From a virus: DNA of 64,000 nt. Position numbers and translations under genes: made by a program. The notes beneath the pieces were generated by a model. That model was given only the letters and a program-made list of their open reading frames with translations. It did not search any database and was not told the DNA's origin. The stretch lies in the IMG/VR virus record IMGVR_UViG_3300023110_000023, positions 1 through 64,000 of that record; one strand, given 5' to 3'. Of this stretch, positions 14,778 through 23,800 are shown in pieces; position 1 is the first letter of the stretch; each line of letters opens with the position of its first letter.

Positions 14778-15449
14778 ATGACCCGACACACTCACATCGT
14801 TGAGTTCACGACCCCGATGACCGAGCGCGAACTGAAAGTCGCTATCGGCAAGGCCGTTTCCTTTGTCCAAGAAGAATCCAACACCATCGGGCGACAGGTT
14901 GCCGAAGCAGATGCGTTCCGCTGGGTCAAGCACCCATTCACCAACATCACATACGAGGACAAGCAAGTGGACAAGCCCACCAGCCTCCCCTTTTACACCA
15001 CGCACGACTTTCAGTTCCGCATGGTTGATGGAAAAATCCAGCAATACGCAGTTATCCACCTATCCATACAAGTCGGTGGACAGGTCAAGGGCGATTCAAT
15101 GACTCTTGACGAGATGCCCGAAGACTTGACAATTGAAGGCATCAAGTTCGGCAAGACCCGAAGCCGTCAAGGAACGGTTTGGATGGACTTCACGGGCGAT
15201 TCTCACGCCTTCGTCTTCTTCGTTGCCTTGAAGGACTGCATGACCTTTGAAACGCCCGATGAACTTCGTGAGGCTTATGTCGGCTACGGGCGACAACCCA
15301 CAGACTTCCAACGCATTGACTCGGCAAGGGGATTCGCACACGGGATTCAGCGAGTCAAGGAAGCAAACGGCATCACAGCCGTTTCGGATGAGAACACCAT
15401 CAAGGCCATCACGCTTCTCTATGAAGACCGCAAGGACAGGCAGGGTTGA
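14778..15449 (+). CDS. Protein of 223 aa, unknown
   Basis: Starts MTRHTHIVEFTTPMTERELKVAIGK. The product is soluble, with LPFYTTHDFQFRM, AVIHLSIQVGGQVKG, and a C-terminal helical part (IQRVKEANGITAVSDENTIKAITLLYED). No family is recognised. It shares its exact promoter cassette with the gene at 14365. It ends one base before the stop codon of the HNH gene on the opposite strand, so the two are convergent with no spacer. Confidence 0.6.
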   Translation: MTRHTHIVEFTTPMTERELKVAIGKAVSFVQEESNTIGRQVAEADAFRWVKHPFTNITYEDKQVDKPTSLPFYTTHDFQFRMVDGKIQQYAVIHLSIQVGGQVKGDSMTLDEMPEDLTIEGIKFGKTRSRQGTVWMDFTGDSHAFVFFVALKDCMTFETPDELREAYVGYGRQPTDFQRIDSARGFAHGIQRVKEANGITAVSDENTIKAITLLYEDRKDRQG

Positions 15450-15450
15450 T

Positions 15451-15942
15451 TCACTCTTCCTCATCGGGATTGAGCCGACCGAACTTCCGCTGGATGCGTT
15501 TGCGTTGGCGACCTTCCGCCTTGCGTCTGCGAGTGTTGTCCTTGCGAGCCGATTCGTTGGGCAATCGGGTGTTGTAGTCATCGCCCTGTTCCTCAAACCG
15601 CTTGCGTTCACGGGCGCGATGACAATTGGAACACACGGGTTCGCACTTCTTGATTTCAGCGAGGACTCGCTTCCACGCGATTCCATCGGAGAGCATTCGT
15701 GAGATGGTTCGTTCCTTCGTATCGCGGTCAATATGGTCAAACTCCATCGCCCACACATTCCTGTGGCCTTCAAATCCACAGTCGGTGCAGACGAGTTCCT
15801 TTTTGTATTCCTCATATTGACGCTTGATTCTCTCTCGCCTTCGCTTCGCCTTCTCAAGATACATCTGCCTGTTGCTTGCGTAGTGCTGTGGGTTGTATCG
15901 CTTTTGATACGCCTTCCGCTTCGCAGGGTCTTTGTAAGGCAT
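15451..15942 (-). CDS. HNH endonuclease
   Basis: A 163-aa protein. After a very basic N-terminus (PYKDPAKRKAYQKRY...KRRRERIKRQ) come CTDCGFEG, then AMEFDHID and CEPVCSNCHRARER: the two CxxC zinc knuckles and the D-H/N/H core of HNH nucleases. It is a free-standing endonuclease that cuts DNA, probably mobile, lodged among structural genes on the minus strand. The start is set by a TATA-like AATAACC on the minus strand 28 nt upstream. The perfect palindrome GAACCGC-AATA-GCGGTTC (15944-15961) lies between box and start. The frame stays open upstream to 16464, but that extension lies over the SAP gene. Confidence 0.85.
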   Translation of the reverse strand: MPYKDPAKRKAYQKRYNPQHYASNRQMYLEKAKRRRERIKRQYEEYKKELVCTDCGFEGHRNVWAMEFDHIDRDTKERTISRMLSDGIAWKRVLAEIKKCEPVCSNCHRARERKRFEEQGDDYNTRLPNESARKDNTRRRKAEGRQRKRIQRKFGRLNPDEEE

Positions 15943-15943
15943 T

Positions 15944-15961
15944 GAACCGCAATAGCGGTTC
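15944..15961 (-). promoter_or_regulatory. Palindromic operator-like site of HNH gene
   Basis: GAACCGC-AATA-GCGGTTC, a perfect 7-bp inverted repeat immediately before the HNH start and after its TATA box (about 15966-15971, minus strand). Confidence 0.55.
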
Positions 15962-16076
15962 GCGGTTATTGAATGAAAGGGTGGAGAGCAGGGGGTAGAA
16001 AGGGCATACCGACCCACCAGCGAGCCCCTGCCCTCCGTCATCACCGATGTGAGAGCCGAAACACAAGGAGGTGGTG

Positions 16077-16127
16077 ATGAGAGGTGATTCCCGCTGGCGA
16101 ATTGAAGACCAACCCCCACCTTATTAA
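16077..16127 (+). CDS. Possible 16-codon leader peptide
   Basis: MRGDSRWRIEDQPPPY follows a near-perfect Shine-Dalgarno AAGGAGGTGGTG. Its stop codon lies inside the TATA box of the next gene. No promoter for it is evident. It could be a leader peptide or chance. Confidence 0.2.
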   Translation: MRGDSRWRIEDQPPPY

Positions 16128-16130
16128 ACC
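16121..16130 (+). promoter_or_regulatory. Class C promoter TTATTAAACC
   Basis: TTAAACC begins 27 nt before ATG 16151. Confidence 0.55.
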
Positions 16131-16150
16131 AAGTGCGTGGTGGAAATTGC

Positions 16151-16558
16151 ATGAGCGACCTCATGGAACTCACCAAGAAGCAATTGATTGCCCTGTGCGA
16201 AGAAGCAGGGTTGGACACGGATGGAACGAAGGCTGACCTCGTTGCTCGTTTGGAAGCACCCGCAGAATCACCCGCAGAAGCCCCTGTGGAAGCCGTTGTT
16301 GAGGAAGTGGTGGAAGAACCCACCCCAGCCCCAACAAAGCCCAAGAAAGCCACGCAGAAGGGCTCTATGCCCGATGTGGAAGACGAGAGCCTCTCCAGCG
16401 AGGATTTTGTCAAGCAAGCATACCTCGCTATCCTCAAGCGTGAGGCTGACCCAAGTGGCCTCAAGCACTACACACGGGCATTGGATTTGCACCGAACCTT
16501 GACTCGCCAGCAGGTCTTGGACAAACTCTCCGATTCGGAAGAAGCCAAGTCCCTGTGA
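16151..16558 (+). CDS. SAP domain plus DUF4214-like protein
   Basis: A 135-aa protein. The N-terminus (LMELTKKQLIALCEEAGLDTDGTKADLVARL, about 4-34) is a SAP motif, a short helix-hairpin module that binds DNA. After an acidic, Pro/Ala/Glu-rich linker comes FVKQAYLAILKREADPSGLKHYTRAL...LTRQQVLDKLSDSEE (about 85-132). That is the DUF4214 pattern (Y...LgR.pDpsGl.yw), usually found in large secreted or surface proteins. The combination is unusual. A link between DNA and a surface or virion component is speculation. Confidence 0.7.
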   Translation: MSDLMELTKKQLIALCEEAGLDTDGTKADLVARLEAPAESPAEAPVEAVVEEVVEEPTPAPTKPKKATQKGSMPDVEDESLSSEDFVKQAYLAILKREADPSGLKHYTRALDLHRTLTRQQVLDKLSDSEEAKSL

Positions 16559-16593
16559 TTTGAGCGATTAAGACATTGATACGACAAAGGTTT

Positions 16594-16613
16594 GATATAC
16601 CAGCATCGGCTGG
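16594..16613 (+). promoter_or_regulatory. Class A promoter with inverted repeat
   Basis: GATATA begins 28 nt before ATG 16622. CCAGC-ATCG-GCTGG (16600-16613) lies between the box and the start, like an operator. Confidence 0.6.
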
Positions 16614-16621
16614 TTCATATC

Positions 16622-16843
16622 ATGTCGGACAACCGAACACCGAAGAAGGGACACACCGAATGGGGAACAGGTCTTGGGCGAATCCACCTCGTTCATTCCA
16701 TGACAGGTCGCTGTATGGGATGCAAGAAGAAAGTCGCCAAGTGGGTCGGCCAGCAAGACATGACTGTTCAAGAAGTCAAGGAAACCGACTTCGGCCTTTG
16801 TTCCTTCGTGAGCGACTTTTGGCTTGACCAATTGACGAACTGA
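16622..16843 (+). CDS. Small protein with CxxC, 73 aa
   Basis: Starts MSDNRTPKKGHTEWGTGLGRIHLVH and contains GRCMGCKKKVAKWVG (about 30-44) plus one later Cys, a possible zinc knuckle. No family is recognised. It has its own class A promoter with an operator-like inverted repeat. An overlapping frame at 16576-16827 is a shadow. Confidence 0.55.
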   Translation: MSDNRTPKKGHTEWGTGLGRIHLVHSMTGRCMGCKKKVAKWVGQQDMTVQEVKETDFGLCSFVSDFWLDQLTN

Positions 16844-16853
16844 AATAAACCCC
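16844..16853 (+). promoter_or_regulatory. Class C promoter AATAAACCCC
   Basis: Begins 28 nt before ATG 16872; CCCA...TGGG flank the start region. Confidence 0.55.
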
Positions 16854-16871
16854 ACAGACCCATCGTGAAGC

Positions 16872-17300
16872 ATGGGTCGCAATTGGGGCGCGTCGGCACT
16901 CGCTCGGTCGGGCAGAACGATTCCATCGTGGAGTCCTCGCCCTCTCGCGTACGATGAAGACTATTTTTGGCTCACGCTACGCTGGGGTCAATGGGCTGGT
17001 GATGGTGCGACCATATCGGGAACAGTCGCTCTCGTATCGGGCGAGAGCATGGGTGAAATCGCCCCTGCCTTGCTTCCTTATCCGTTTGCTGGATGGGGCT
17101 ACAACACGGATTCGGCCATCGGATTCGGCACACGAACCGAACCCTATGTCGTGCCTGTCCTGTCGCAATCGGGGACTTTCCTGTTCCACGATTCCACCTT
17201 CTTGGACAGATGTTGGCTATCGGTTTCGGGGACTCTCCAGCGTGAACTTGACGAGCGTGAGAAGCGAACTTTTCGCCCAAACTTCGTCAAGCAGTCGTGA
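16872..17300 (+). CDS. Protein of 142 aa in tail region, unknown
   Basis: Starts MGRNWGASALARSGRTIPSW. Rich in Trp, Gly and Ser (FWLTLRWGQWAGDGATISGTVAL; PFAGWGYNTDSAIGFG), a beta-type composition typical of virion or tail components. No family is recognised. It has a class C promoter like the structural genes and lies just before the tail tube gene region, so a minor tail role is plausible. A palindrome copy begins one base after the stop (17301-17314). Confidence 0.55.
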   Translation: MGRNWGASALARSGRTIPSWSPRPLAYDEDYFWLTLRWGQWAGDGATISGTVALVSGESMGEIAPALLPYPFAGWGYNTDSAIGFGTRTEPYVVPVLSQSGTFLFHDSTFLDRCWLSVSGTLQRELDEREKRTFRPNFVKQS

Positions 17301-17345
17301 TATTGACTCCGATAACAGCCTCGCTGTCCAAACCCAATCTCAAAA

Positions 17346-17370
17346 CCATTGATATTCCGAAGGTATTATA
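17346..17370 (+). promoter_or_regulatory. Class A-like promoter
   Basis: An upstream box CCATTGATATT and a TATTATA box followed by GGGGG. The box is about 28 nt before ATG 17395. Confidence 0.5.
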
Positions 17371-17394
17371 GGGGGCAACCTGTTGGCTCACATC

Positions 17395-17586
17395 ATGCAG
17401 AAGCAACACTTCGTCAAAGTCCGAGAAGACGGCCAGCGATTCGTGGTCTATTGGTTCATCGTTGAGCCAACGCGAGCATACGGGGGCGACATCATCGGAA
17501 TCCAGCAAAGCCGATGCAACGCTATGGAGGTCGCATACAGCGTAGCCCAGCGACACGGCACTACGGTCGTCATGCACCAAGCGTGA
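17395..17586 (+). CDS. Small protein, 63 aa, unknown
   Basis: MQKQHFVKVREDGQRFVVYWFIVEPTR... ending QRHGTTVVMHQA. Compact alpha/beta composition without recognised motifs. It has its own class A promoter and sits immediately before the tail tube gene, which has a separate class C promoter. It is another case of a small class A gene placed inside the structural block. Confidence 0.5.
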   Translation: MQKQHFVKVREDGQRFVVYWFIVEPTRAYGGDIIGIQQSRCNAMEVAYSVAQRHGTTVVMHQA

Positions 17587-17595
17587 ACCAATTCC

Positions 17596-17606
17596 GTTAA
17601 GAACCG
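17596..17606 (+). promoter_or_regulatory. Class C-like promoter GTTAAGAACCG
   Basis: Begins 30 nt before ATG 17626 of the tail tube gene. Confidence 0.5.
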
Positions 17607-17625
17607 CATTGACCAACCAATCGGT

Positions 17626-18018
17626 ATGGCGGTTCACTCTTTCACAGGTGTCAGCGGAAAAATCACCGTGTCGGGAAGCATTGTCGGATTCGTTTCGGGC
17701 GACTTCTCAATGACTGCGACAACGGGCAAATACATCACACTCGGAACGAACTACAACACGGCACACACTCGCGGTGTGCGAACTGTGTCGGGCTCGCTCA
17801 AGAAAGCGTGGGGTGTCAGCGATGACGAACTCTTTGATTGGTTCAACAACGACACCGAACTTGACATTGAGTTTGACGCTGATGACGCTGGAACGCACAC
17901 ATACACCGTGTCGGGCTGTGTCTTGACCGACCTTGCGATTGAAGGACTTGAAGCAGGGAACGAGGGTGCGTTGATGATTAACGCTTCCTTTGAGGGCTTG
18001 ACTTGGGCTCGCGATTGA
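17626..18018 (+). CDS. Major tail tube protein
   Basis: A 130-aa protein. FTGVSGKITVSGSIVGFVSGDFSMTA, then GSLKKAWGVSDDELFDWFN...LDIEFDADDAGTHTYTVSGCVLTDLAIEGLEAGNEGALMINASFEG. The alternating beta pattern and the ending (surface residues then A.F.G) are typical of tail tube proteins with the gpV/Hcp fold, which stack in hexameric rings. It is followed at once by two chaperone-like genes and the tape measure gene, the standard tail order. Confidence 0.82.
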   Translation: MAVHSFTGVSGKITVSGSIVGFVSGDFSMTATTGKYITLGTNYNTAHTRGVRTVSGSLKKAWGVSDDELFDWFNNDTELDIEFDADDAGTHTYTVSGCVLTDLAIEGLEAGNEGALMINASFEGLTWARD

Positions 18019-18029
18019 GGTGATTCACT

Positions 18030-18392
18030 TTGTCTTGGCTGGATTCAACATTGGATGCTCACTCTTCTGCTATTGAGGTCAATACCGCTGGTCTTGGGCT
18101 CAAGGGAGAAGACGGGAAGGAACTCAAGACGCTCATGGCGAAACCGCTGTCGGCTCACGAATATCAAGTTCTCAAGAACGAACCCGAACTCCGAACTCTC
18201 ATCGGCCAAGACAGAACCGAACTGCTTGGCCTTCGCATGACCTTTGAGATGCTCAAGAAGTGCGATGATTCGCTCAAGTGGGGCGTGTTCCGTCAATTGC
18301 CTCTCACCCTCATCGCTGAACTCGCCCAGCGTGTCAGCGAGGCTGTGGGCTCACCATCCGAGAACGGTGGTGGTGCGTTGGGGGAAGCGTGA
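18030..18392 (+). CDS. Tail assembly chaperone, first frame (gpG-like)
   Basis: A 120-aa protein from TTG 18030, with GAGGTGATT ribosome-site sequence upstream. Helical product (YQVLKNEPELRTLIGQDRTELLGLRMTFEMLKKCDDSLKW) in the position of lambda gpG. Such proteins coat the tape measure protein during assembly. The stop overlaps the next start (GTGA at 18389). A slippery-looking TTGGGGGAAG lies at 18378-18387, so a -1 frameshift could make a longer fusion. Confidence 0.65.
   Translation: MSWLDSTLDAHSSAIEVNTAGLGLKGEDGKELKTLMAKPLSAHEYQVLKNEPELRTLIGQDRTELLGLRMTFEMLKKCDDSLKWGVFRQLPLTLIAELAQRVSEAVGSPSENGGGALGEA
18378..18387 (+). other. Candidate -1 frameshift site
   Basis: TTGGGGGAAG sits just before the stop of the first chaperone gene. 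A -1 slip of GGG on five Gs enters the frame of the second chaperone gene with no stop between. Confidence 0.4.
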
Positions 18393-18577
18393 GGTTCGCC
18401 CGTTCCACAGAAGGACAGTTCTATTTTGAATTGCTGGCTAAGTTCGGGCTCACCCCTCAACAATGGAGGGAACTTGACCCCCGCGACACGACATTCTTAA
18501 CCCACGCATTCCTTGAACGGACTAAGCGTGAGCATGAGCAACAGAAGCGACTGCAAGCGAAGAACAGGAGGCGATGA
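18389..18577 (+). CDS. Tail assembly chaperone, second frame (gpT-like)
   Basis: 62 codons from GTG 18389 in a GTGA overlap. MRFARSTEGQFYFELLAKFGLTPQQWRELDPRDTTFLTHAFLER ends in a basic, Gln/Arg-rich helix. The size, the place between chaperone G and the tape measure gene, and the overlap are those of the T part of the gpG-GT chaperone pair. It may be made mainly as a frameshift fusion. It overlaps the tape measure start by ATGA. Confidence 0.6.
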   Translation: MRFARSTEGQFYFELLAKFGLTPQQWRELDPRDTTFLTHAFLERTKREHEQQKRLQAKNRRR

Positions 18578-20868
18578 GCGTGGCGATGGATAGCGTGGCT
18601 AAAATCACGGCCATCGTTGAAGCGCGTACGGCTGGCTTCAAGAAGGGAATGGCGGAGGTCGGAAGTGGGCTCACGGTTGCTGGTGGTCGTTTCAGCCGAT
18701 TCGGTGAAACGGCTCGCAAGTCCTTCGTGGCGGTTCAAATCGGTGCTGTGCTTGCAGGTCAAGCCCTCGTTGCTGGCTTCGCAGTCAAGGCTTCAAAGGC
18801 GTTCATTGAGTTTGAGGATTCACTCCTTCGGACTTCGGCTATCATGGGCGGGAAGTCCATCTCGGACATTCAACGAGTGGCTGACGAAGTGATGCACTTG
18901 GGTGCTACAACCCGTTCCACAGCCGTTCAAGTGGGCGAGGCGGCGCAGATTTTGGCGTTGGCTGGTTTGAAGGAAGAGGACTTGGTGGACAACAAGGCAC
19001 TTGAGCAATTGAACAACCTCGCAATCGCCGCTGGCGTTGATATGCCGACCGCCGCTGGCGTTGCGATTTCAGCCCTTAAAGGTATGGGAATGGAAACCAG
19101 CGAATTGGGTCGCGTGAACGATGTGATGATGCAAACAATGAGCAATTCGTTCACTACGGTTGAGTCGCTTGGGCAGACCATGAAGTTCCTTGCACCAACG
19201 GCTCGCGCGGCGGGCATTTCATTGGAAGAAGCATCCGCCGCGGCGGGTGCATTGGGCAACGCAGGGCTTCAAGGAACGATGGCTGGAACAGGTATGCGTA
19301 TGGCTATCAACAAACTCATCAAGCCGACTACGGAGGCTCGGAGGGTCATTGAAGACTTGAACCTCAATGTCTTCCGATTGACTCCAGCGGGTGAATCGGC
19401 TCGCAACAGTCTGCGAGGGGTTGAGGCTGGGTTGGAAGAAACTCGGCTTCAAGCGGAGGGCGTGAACCTTGAAATCAAGGCACTCAACAGCGAACTCAAC
19501 GACCTGTCCATTGACCAGCAGAAGAACAACCTTGAGATAGCCAAAATCCGCCAGCGAGCATCCAAGCAGGGTCGTGAATTGACCAAGCGTGAGATTGAAC
19601 AGATTGAGCGTTTGGAGATGGCGAATGATGACTTGAACATCACCATGCAAGAACGCAGTTTGGAACTGTCCATCCAGCGAAGAGAGCAGACGCAGTTATC
19701 GGAGTCAATAAGCAGTCAAGAATCGGAGATGAACTCGCTCAACCAAACCATCACCGACCAAACTCAAGGACTGACATCGCTGACCGATTTGTTCCAGCAA
19801 TTGCGCGATGCTGGTGCGACAACATCGCAGATTCTCCAAGTCTTCGGTGTGCGTGGTGGAAACGCAATCAACGCCATTTTGGGACAGGCCGATGCCTTTG
19901 AGGAATTGGTCGCCAAGAACGAGGATGCAAACGGCAGAACTGCGGAGTTCGTTCAAACCATGACAGGCTCAACGCAGAACGCCCTGTTTGAATTGCAGTC
20001 AGCCTTCACAGCGTTGATGATAACAGTCGGTGAACAGTTCGCCCCGATGATAAAGGACACACTCGTTCCAGCACTCATCTTGGCGACTGAAAAATTGGGC
20101 GATGAAGGCTTCGTGGAGGCGATGGGAGAAATCGCTGACAAATTGGTTGAGGTCTTGCCCCAATTGATTGATTCCTTCGTGCCTGTGCTGATTCAAATGG
20201 CGGAACAGTCGGATGACTTGATTTATGTCTTCGTGGCTCTCGCTCACGCTCTCCGATTCCTCATGGTTTTCATTGAGCCCATCTATGAATTGCTGGGCGG
20301 TATCGGGATGATATTTGAGGGAATCGCGACCCTAAATCCACAGATGATTTTTGAGGGGCTTGGAAAGGCGGCGGGTGGTCTTGCACTCATATTGATGCCG
20401 ATATACAGGCTGGTTGAAGCGATTGCTGATTTCTTGGGCATTATTGACGAGGAAGGAACGGGCGCGCAACGGGCTGGGTCGGGTGCTTTGAAGGGGGCGG
20501 CGGCTGGTGCGTTGGTCGGTTCTGCTGTCCCCGTTGTCGGAACGGCGGCGGGTGCTGTCGTGGGTGGAATCATCGGTGCTGGGCTCACGATGTTCGCAGA
20601 AGGTGGAATCGTGAACGAAGCCACGCTGGGTGTCTTCGGTGAGGCTGGTTCGGAGGCTGTGATTCCGCTGGACAGACTCCCTGCATTGATGAGCGAATCA
20701 ATGGGAGGGCAAGCCTCAAAGCCCGAAACCACAGTCGTTTTCAGCGGGGACATCATCATTGGCGAAGGCAACAACCTTTCAAAGCGCGATGTTGAGCAGA
20801 TAATGGTGGAAACGATGCCGAAGGTGTTCAACCGATTCGGAATGCAAGGTGCAAGGGGTGTGATTTGA
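18574..20868 (+). CDS. Tape measure protein
   Basis: A 764-aa protein that sets tail length and helps DNA entry. The N-terminus has the tape-measure signature region: FEDSLLRTSAIMG, IQRVADEVMHLGATTRSTAVQVGEAAQILALAG, ALGNAGLQGTMAGTGMRMAINKL. A long coiled coil (about 285-400) follows. The region around 480-720 is hydrophobic and Gly/Ala-rich (GALKGAAAGALVGSAVPVVGTAAGAVVGGIIGAGL), then GGIVNEATLGVFGEAGSEAVIPLDRL, the common C-terminal motif of these proteins. ATG 18574 follows GAGGCG and overlaps the chaperone stop. Confidence 0.9.
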   Translation: MSVAMDSVAKITAIVEARTAGFKKGMAEVGSGLTVAGGRFSRFGETARKSFVAVQIGAVLAGQALVAGFAVKASKAFIEFEDSLLRTSAIMGGKSISDIQRVADEVMHLGATTRSTAVQVGEAAQILALAGLKEEDLVDNKALEQLNNLAIAAGVDMPTAAGVAISALKGMGMETSELGRVNDVMMQTMSNSFTTVESLGQTMKFLAPTARAAGISLEEASAAAGALGNAGLQGTMAGTGMRMAINKLIKPTTEARRVIEDLNLNVFRLTPAGESARNSLRGVEAGLEETRLQAEGVNLEIKALNSELNDLSIDQQKNNLEIAKIRQRASKQGRELTKREIEQIERLEMANDDLNITMQERSLELSIQRREQTQLSESISSQESEMNSLNQTITDQTQGLTSLTDLFQQLRDAGATTSQILQVFGVRGGNAINAILGQADAFEELVAKNEDANGRTAEFVQTMTGSTQNALFELQSAFTALMITVGEQFAPMIKDTLVPALILATEKLGDEGFVEAMGEIADKLVEVLPQLIDSFVPVLIQMAEQSDDLIYVFVALAHALRFLMVFIEPIYELLGGIGMIFEGIATLNPQMIFEGLGKAAGGLALILMPIYRLVEAIADFLGIIDEEGTGAQRAGSGALKGAAAGALVGSAVPVVGTAAGAVVGGIIGAGLTMFAEGGIVNEATLGVFGEAGSEAVIPLDRLPALMSESMGGQASKPETTVVFSGDIIIGEGNNLSKRDVEQIMVETMPKVFNRFGMQGARGVI

Positions 20869-23800
20869 TGGCTTCAACCAAACAAAGCATCACACAGACC
20901 TTCTCACGCATGAAGAACGGCCTTGCTGAACTCCAGCGGTGGTTTCCAGCCTTCATCAAGAACGATGGCGTTGGAGGGCTCTCCATTGACCCTGTGCTGT
21001 ATCGCACAAACTTCTCCGCCAAGACCCCAGCCCAAACGGGTGGCTACGATGACGAAGCCAGCCAAGCAGGGATTCGGGTGGAGGCAATCAACGATGACGG
21101 CACAGATGTCAGCAACAACCCAACCATCGTCATATCGGGAAGCGGAACACTCAACGCCAAATGCACCATCAACCATGATGATGGAAGTGGCTCAACCGTC
21201 ATTCGCTTGATTGCACCATCGGGCGACTTGACAGGAAGTGGAACAAAAACACGCTCGCATGAGGGAATCGGGGATGCGACTTCCGACACGACCACGACCG
21301 CGCCCTTCCCCGTGTTCATGACGATTCAAGAACTGACCGAGATGCTTGACACCTATCGGCACATCGGAGATGGTGATGAAAACAAAAAGGCATGGCTTCC
21401 ACATGGGTTGGAAGGCGGAGGGCAACACGGCCACTCATCAGCATCGGCTTTGCCTTCGCTCGCTGGAGGCGACCCTCGCGAACCCACATCGGTTGCGTTC
21501 CCCACAGCCTCTCCGTATCGCGCAACCGTGTTCATGCCGATGATGCTGGACAACAACCAATTTGACAAACGAATCACGGGTGCGAGCAACGAGGTTGCTG
21601 ACTATACCTACCTCCTTGCGAACTTCGGTGGGGGCTACGATGTTCTTGACATTGACCGATACGACCCCGACCCCGAAGGCGAAGACTCGGCCACGATTCG
21701 CTACAAAACGGTGGGGTATTCGGGCGACCATTTGCTTGGGAAGAACACAGCACAGCAAGCATACAAAACCGCGCCCAGCGGAACGGCACACAACACAATG
21801 ACACACAACAACCCCGACTTATCGTTTGATGGAAGTGCAAGCCACTTCCCCAAATACCGAACCCGCTGTGCTTTGGCGATGTTCCTCAAAGACGGGACAT
21901 ACACGCTCAAGGGCGGGACTCTCATTCCATACATCTATGACACGAATCGCGAGATTGGGGGCAACCAAACCAGCACAGTCCACGCGATTTGGGATGGGCT
22001 TGATGGAGAAGGCGACTTTGACATGACCGCTTCGGGCATTGAAAAACAATGCTCGGCTCAAATCACTCCGATGTTTGACTTCCTCCAGCCACCCATCACA
22101 ACCTCCGCACAGGGAGGCAATTTTGACTACGAGGTGGTCAATGGGTCAGCCAAGTTCAATTGGGCAAACTACATCACAGATGTGCAGTCAATCCAAGCCA
22201 GCGATTCCAACCTGTTCACAGATGGTGATGGAACGGACTTAGACCACATCACTACGGCACGACCGTTCTTGGTTCGCAACAACCCAGCAAGCGTTCCTGT
22301 GCGATACATTCGGAGGAACAATCTCATCCTGTCCATTTGGCTTGACTACACGAATGTCAGCGGTATCAGCGGTTCAACGATTCCTCAATTCACAGTCGGA
22401 AGTCCGATTGAACTGTGGGGACTCACGGGCGCGTTGGGCAGGGACACCTCTCAAGGTCGGAACATTGGGCATAAGTTCGGCCTCTATGAGTTCGCACCAC
22501 GAAGCGAAGAAACGAATCCCGACACATATTCTTTGGGCGGGTTGAATCACAACGGATGGTGGATAATCAACGCGTACGATGACGATGGCGGTGGTCTTGA
22601 CGGAGAGTTTGTCGTGGATGACATTCTCGGCAACGGGGACTCAACCGAGTTCTATGGGGCTCGGATTGATATTCAAATCTATTCAAACGAAGCCCTTCCG
22701 AGTCAAGGGAATGTCAGCGCGTACGCGCCGACCAGCGGGTATGTTTGTCAAGGACTGATTGGAGGCGCGGAAAGCACTTCTTCTCACTATGGAACTGTTG
22801 CTTGGGCAACCAGCCAAAGCAATTCCCACCCCCAATTGCGACTCTTCGGTAGTGCGAGCGAGAAACTGTATGGAACGGGTGTTGGGTATATGGGCGGGGC
22901 AAACACCCCAGCGAACAATTTGCAGTCCCATGTTGGACATCGCTATTTTTACCCATCACGCATGGTTGATTCTTATGTTGATGAGGGAGAATGGGGTGCG
23001 ACAGGAAACACGGGGAATCTCAAGTTTTTCTTTGCCGATGACGCGACCGCGTTCCGTTCAATTGAATTGCAGAAGGCGACCGACTTGCTCTATTCCAATG
23101 GTGTTCCTGTTGTTCAAAGGGGAGATGGTTTGCTTCGGCTTCCAGCACCACAGGGCAAGGACATTGGTGCAAGGCGACTCTATTCCCTCACACAGACTCA
23201 CATCACAGGCACATTCGTGAGTGAAGAAACTGACTTTCGCGGGCTCGGTTCGGACTTGGTTGAAAGCCTCCCAGCAACATGGTTGTCAAGAGGGCTTCAC
23301 ATTCCCCTGTGGTCATACATTGACACGGCGAATGGCCGTCATGCTTGGGACTACATCAAGCCCATTGGTGCATCGGGAACATGGCTCTATGGGCGAAACC
23401 GACCATTCCCAGCCCATGAACGAACAGGAACGCGATTGGGCTACAACGGAGGCGTTGCTCTTGACACGACCAAATACGGCTTGAGCGAGATGGGATGCTC
23501 GCAGATGTGGCTGGATTGGGAGATGAAGGCCAAAATCCCATTCCGAACAAATCAAATGGTGCGAATCACCTTTGACACCAACGAGGAACACTATGTCTTT
23601 GGTCGCCACGCTTTGATGTTTGATGACTTTCAAGGAACGATGAGGGGTGGTGCTGGCTTTTTGCCCCTGTATGATGGGAAGACATCAGCATCACCACTCA
23701 CATTGAGTGCGTCATCATCGCCCGAAATCTATATTCGGGCTGGTGAAGGGTATTCAAATGGCTTCATAACGCACCCGTATGTGAACGGTGCGTTCACAGC

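Noticed and set aside
15943-16464. Upstream extension of the HNH frame on the minus strand
   Set aside because: It is antisense to the SAP-DUF4214 gene and lies beyond the HNH promoter and palindrome; the HNH domain is complete from 15942.
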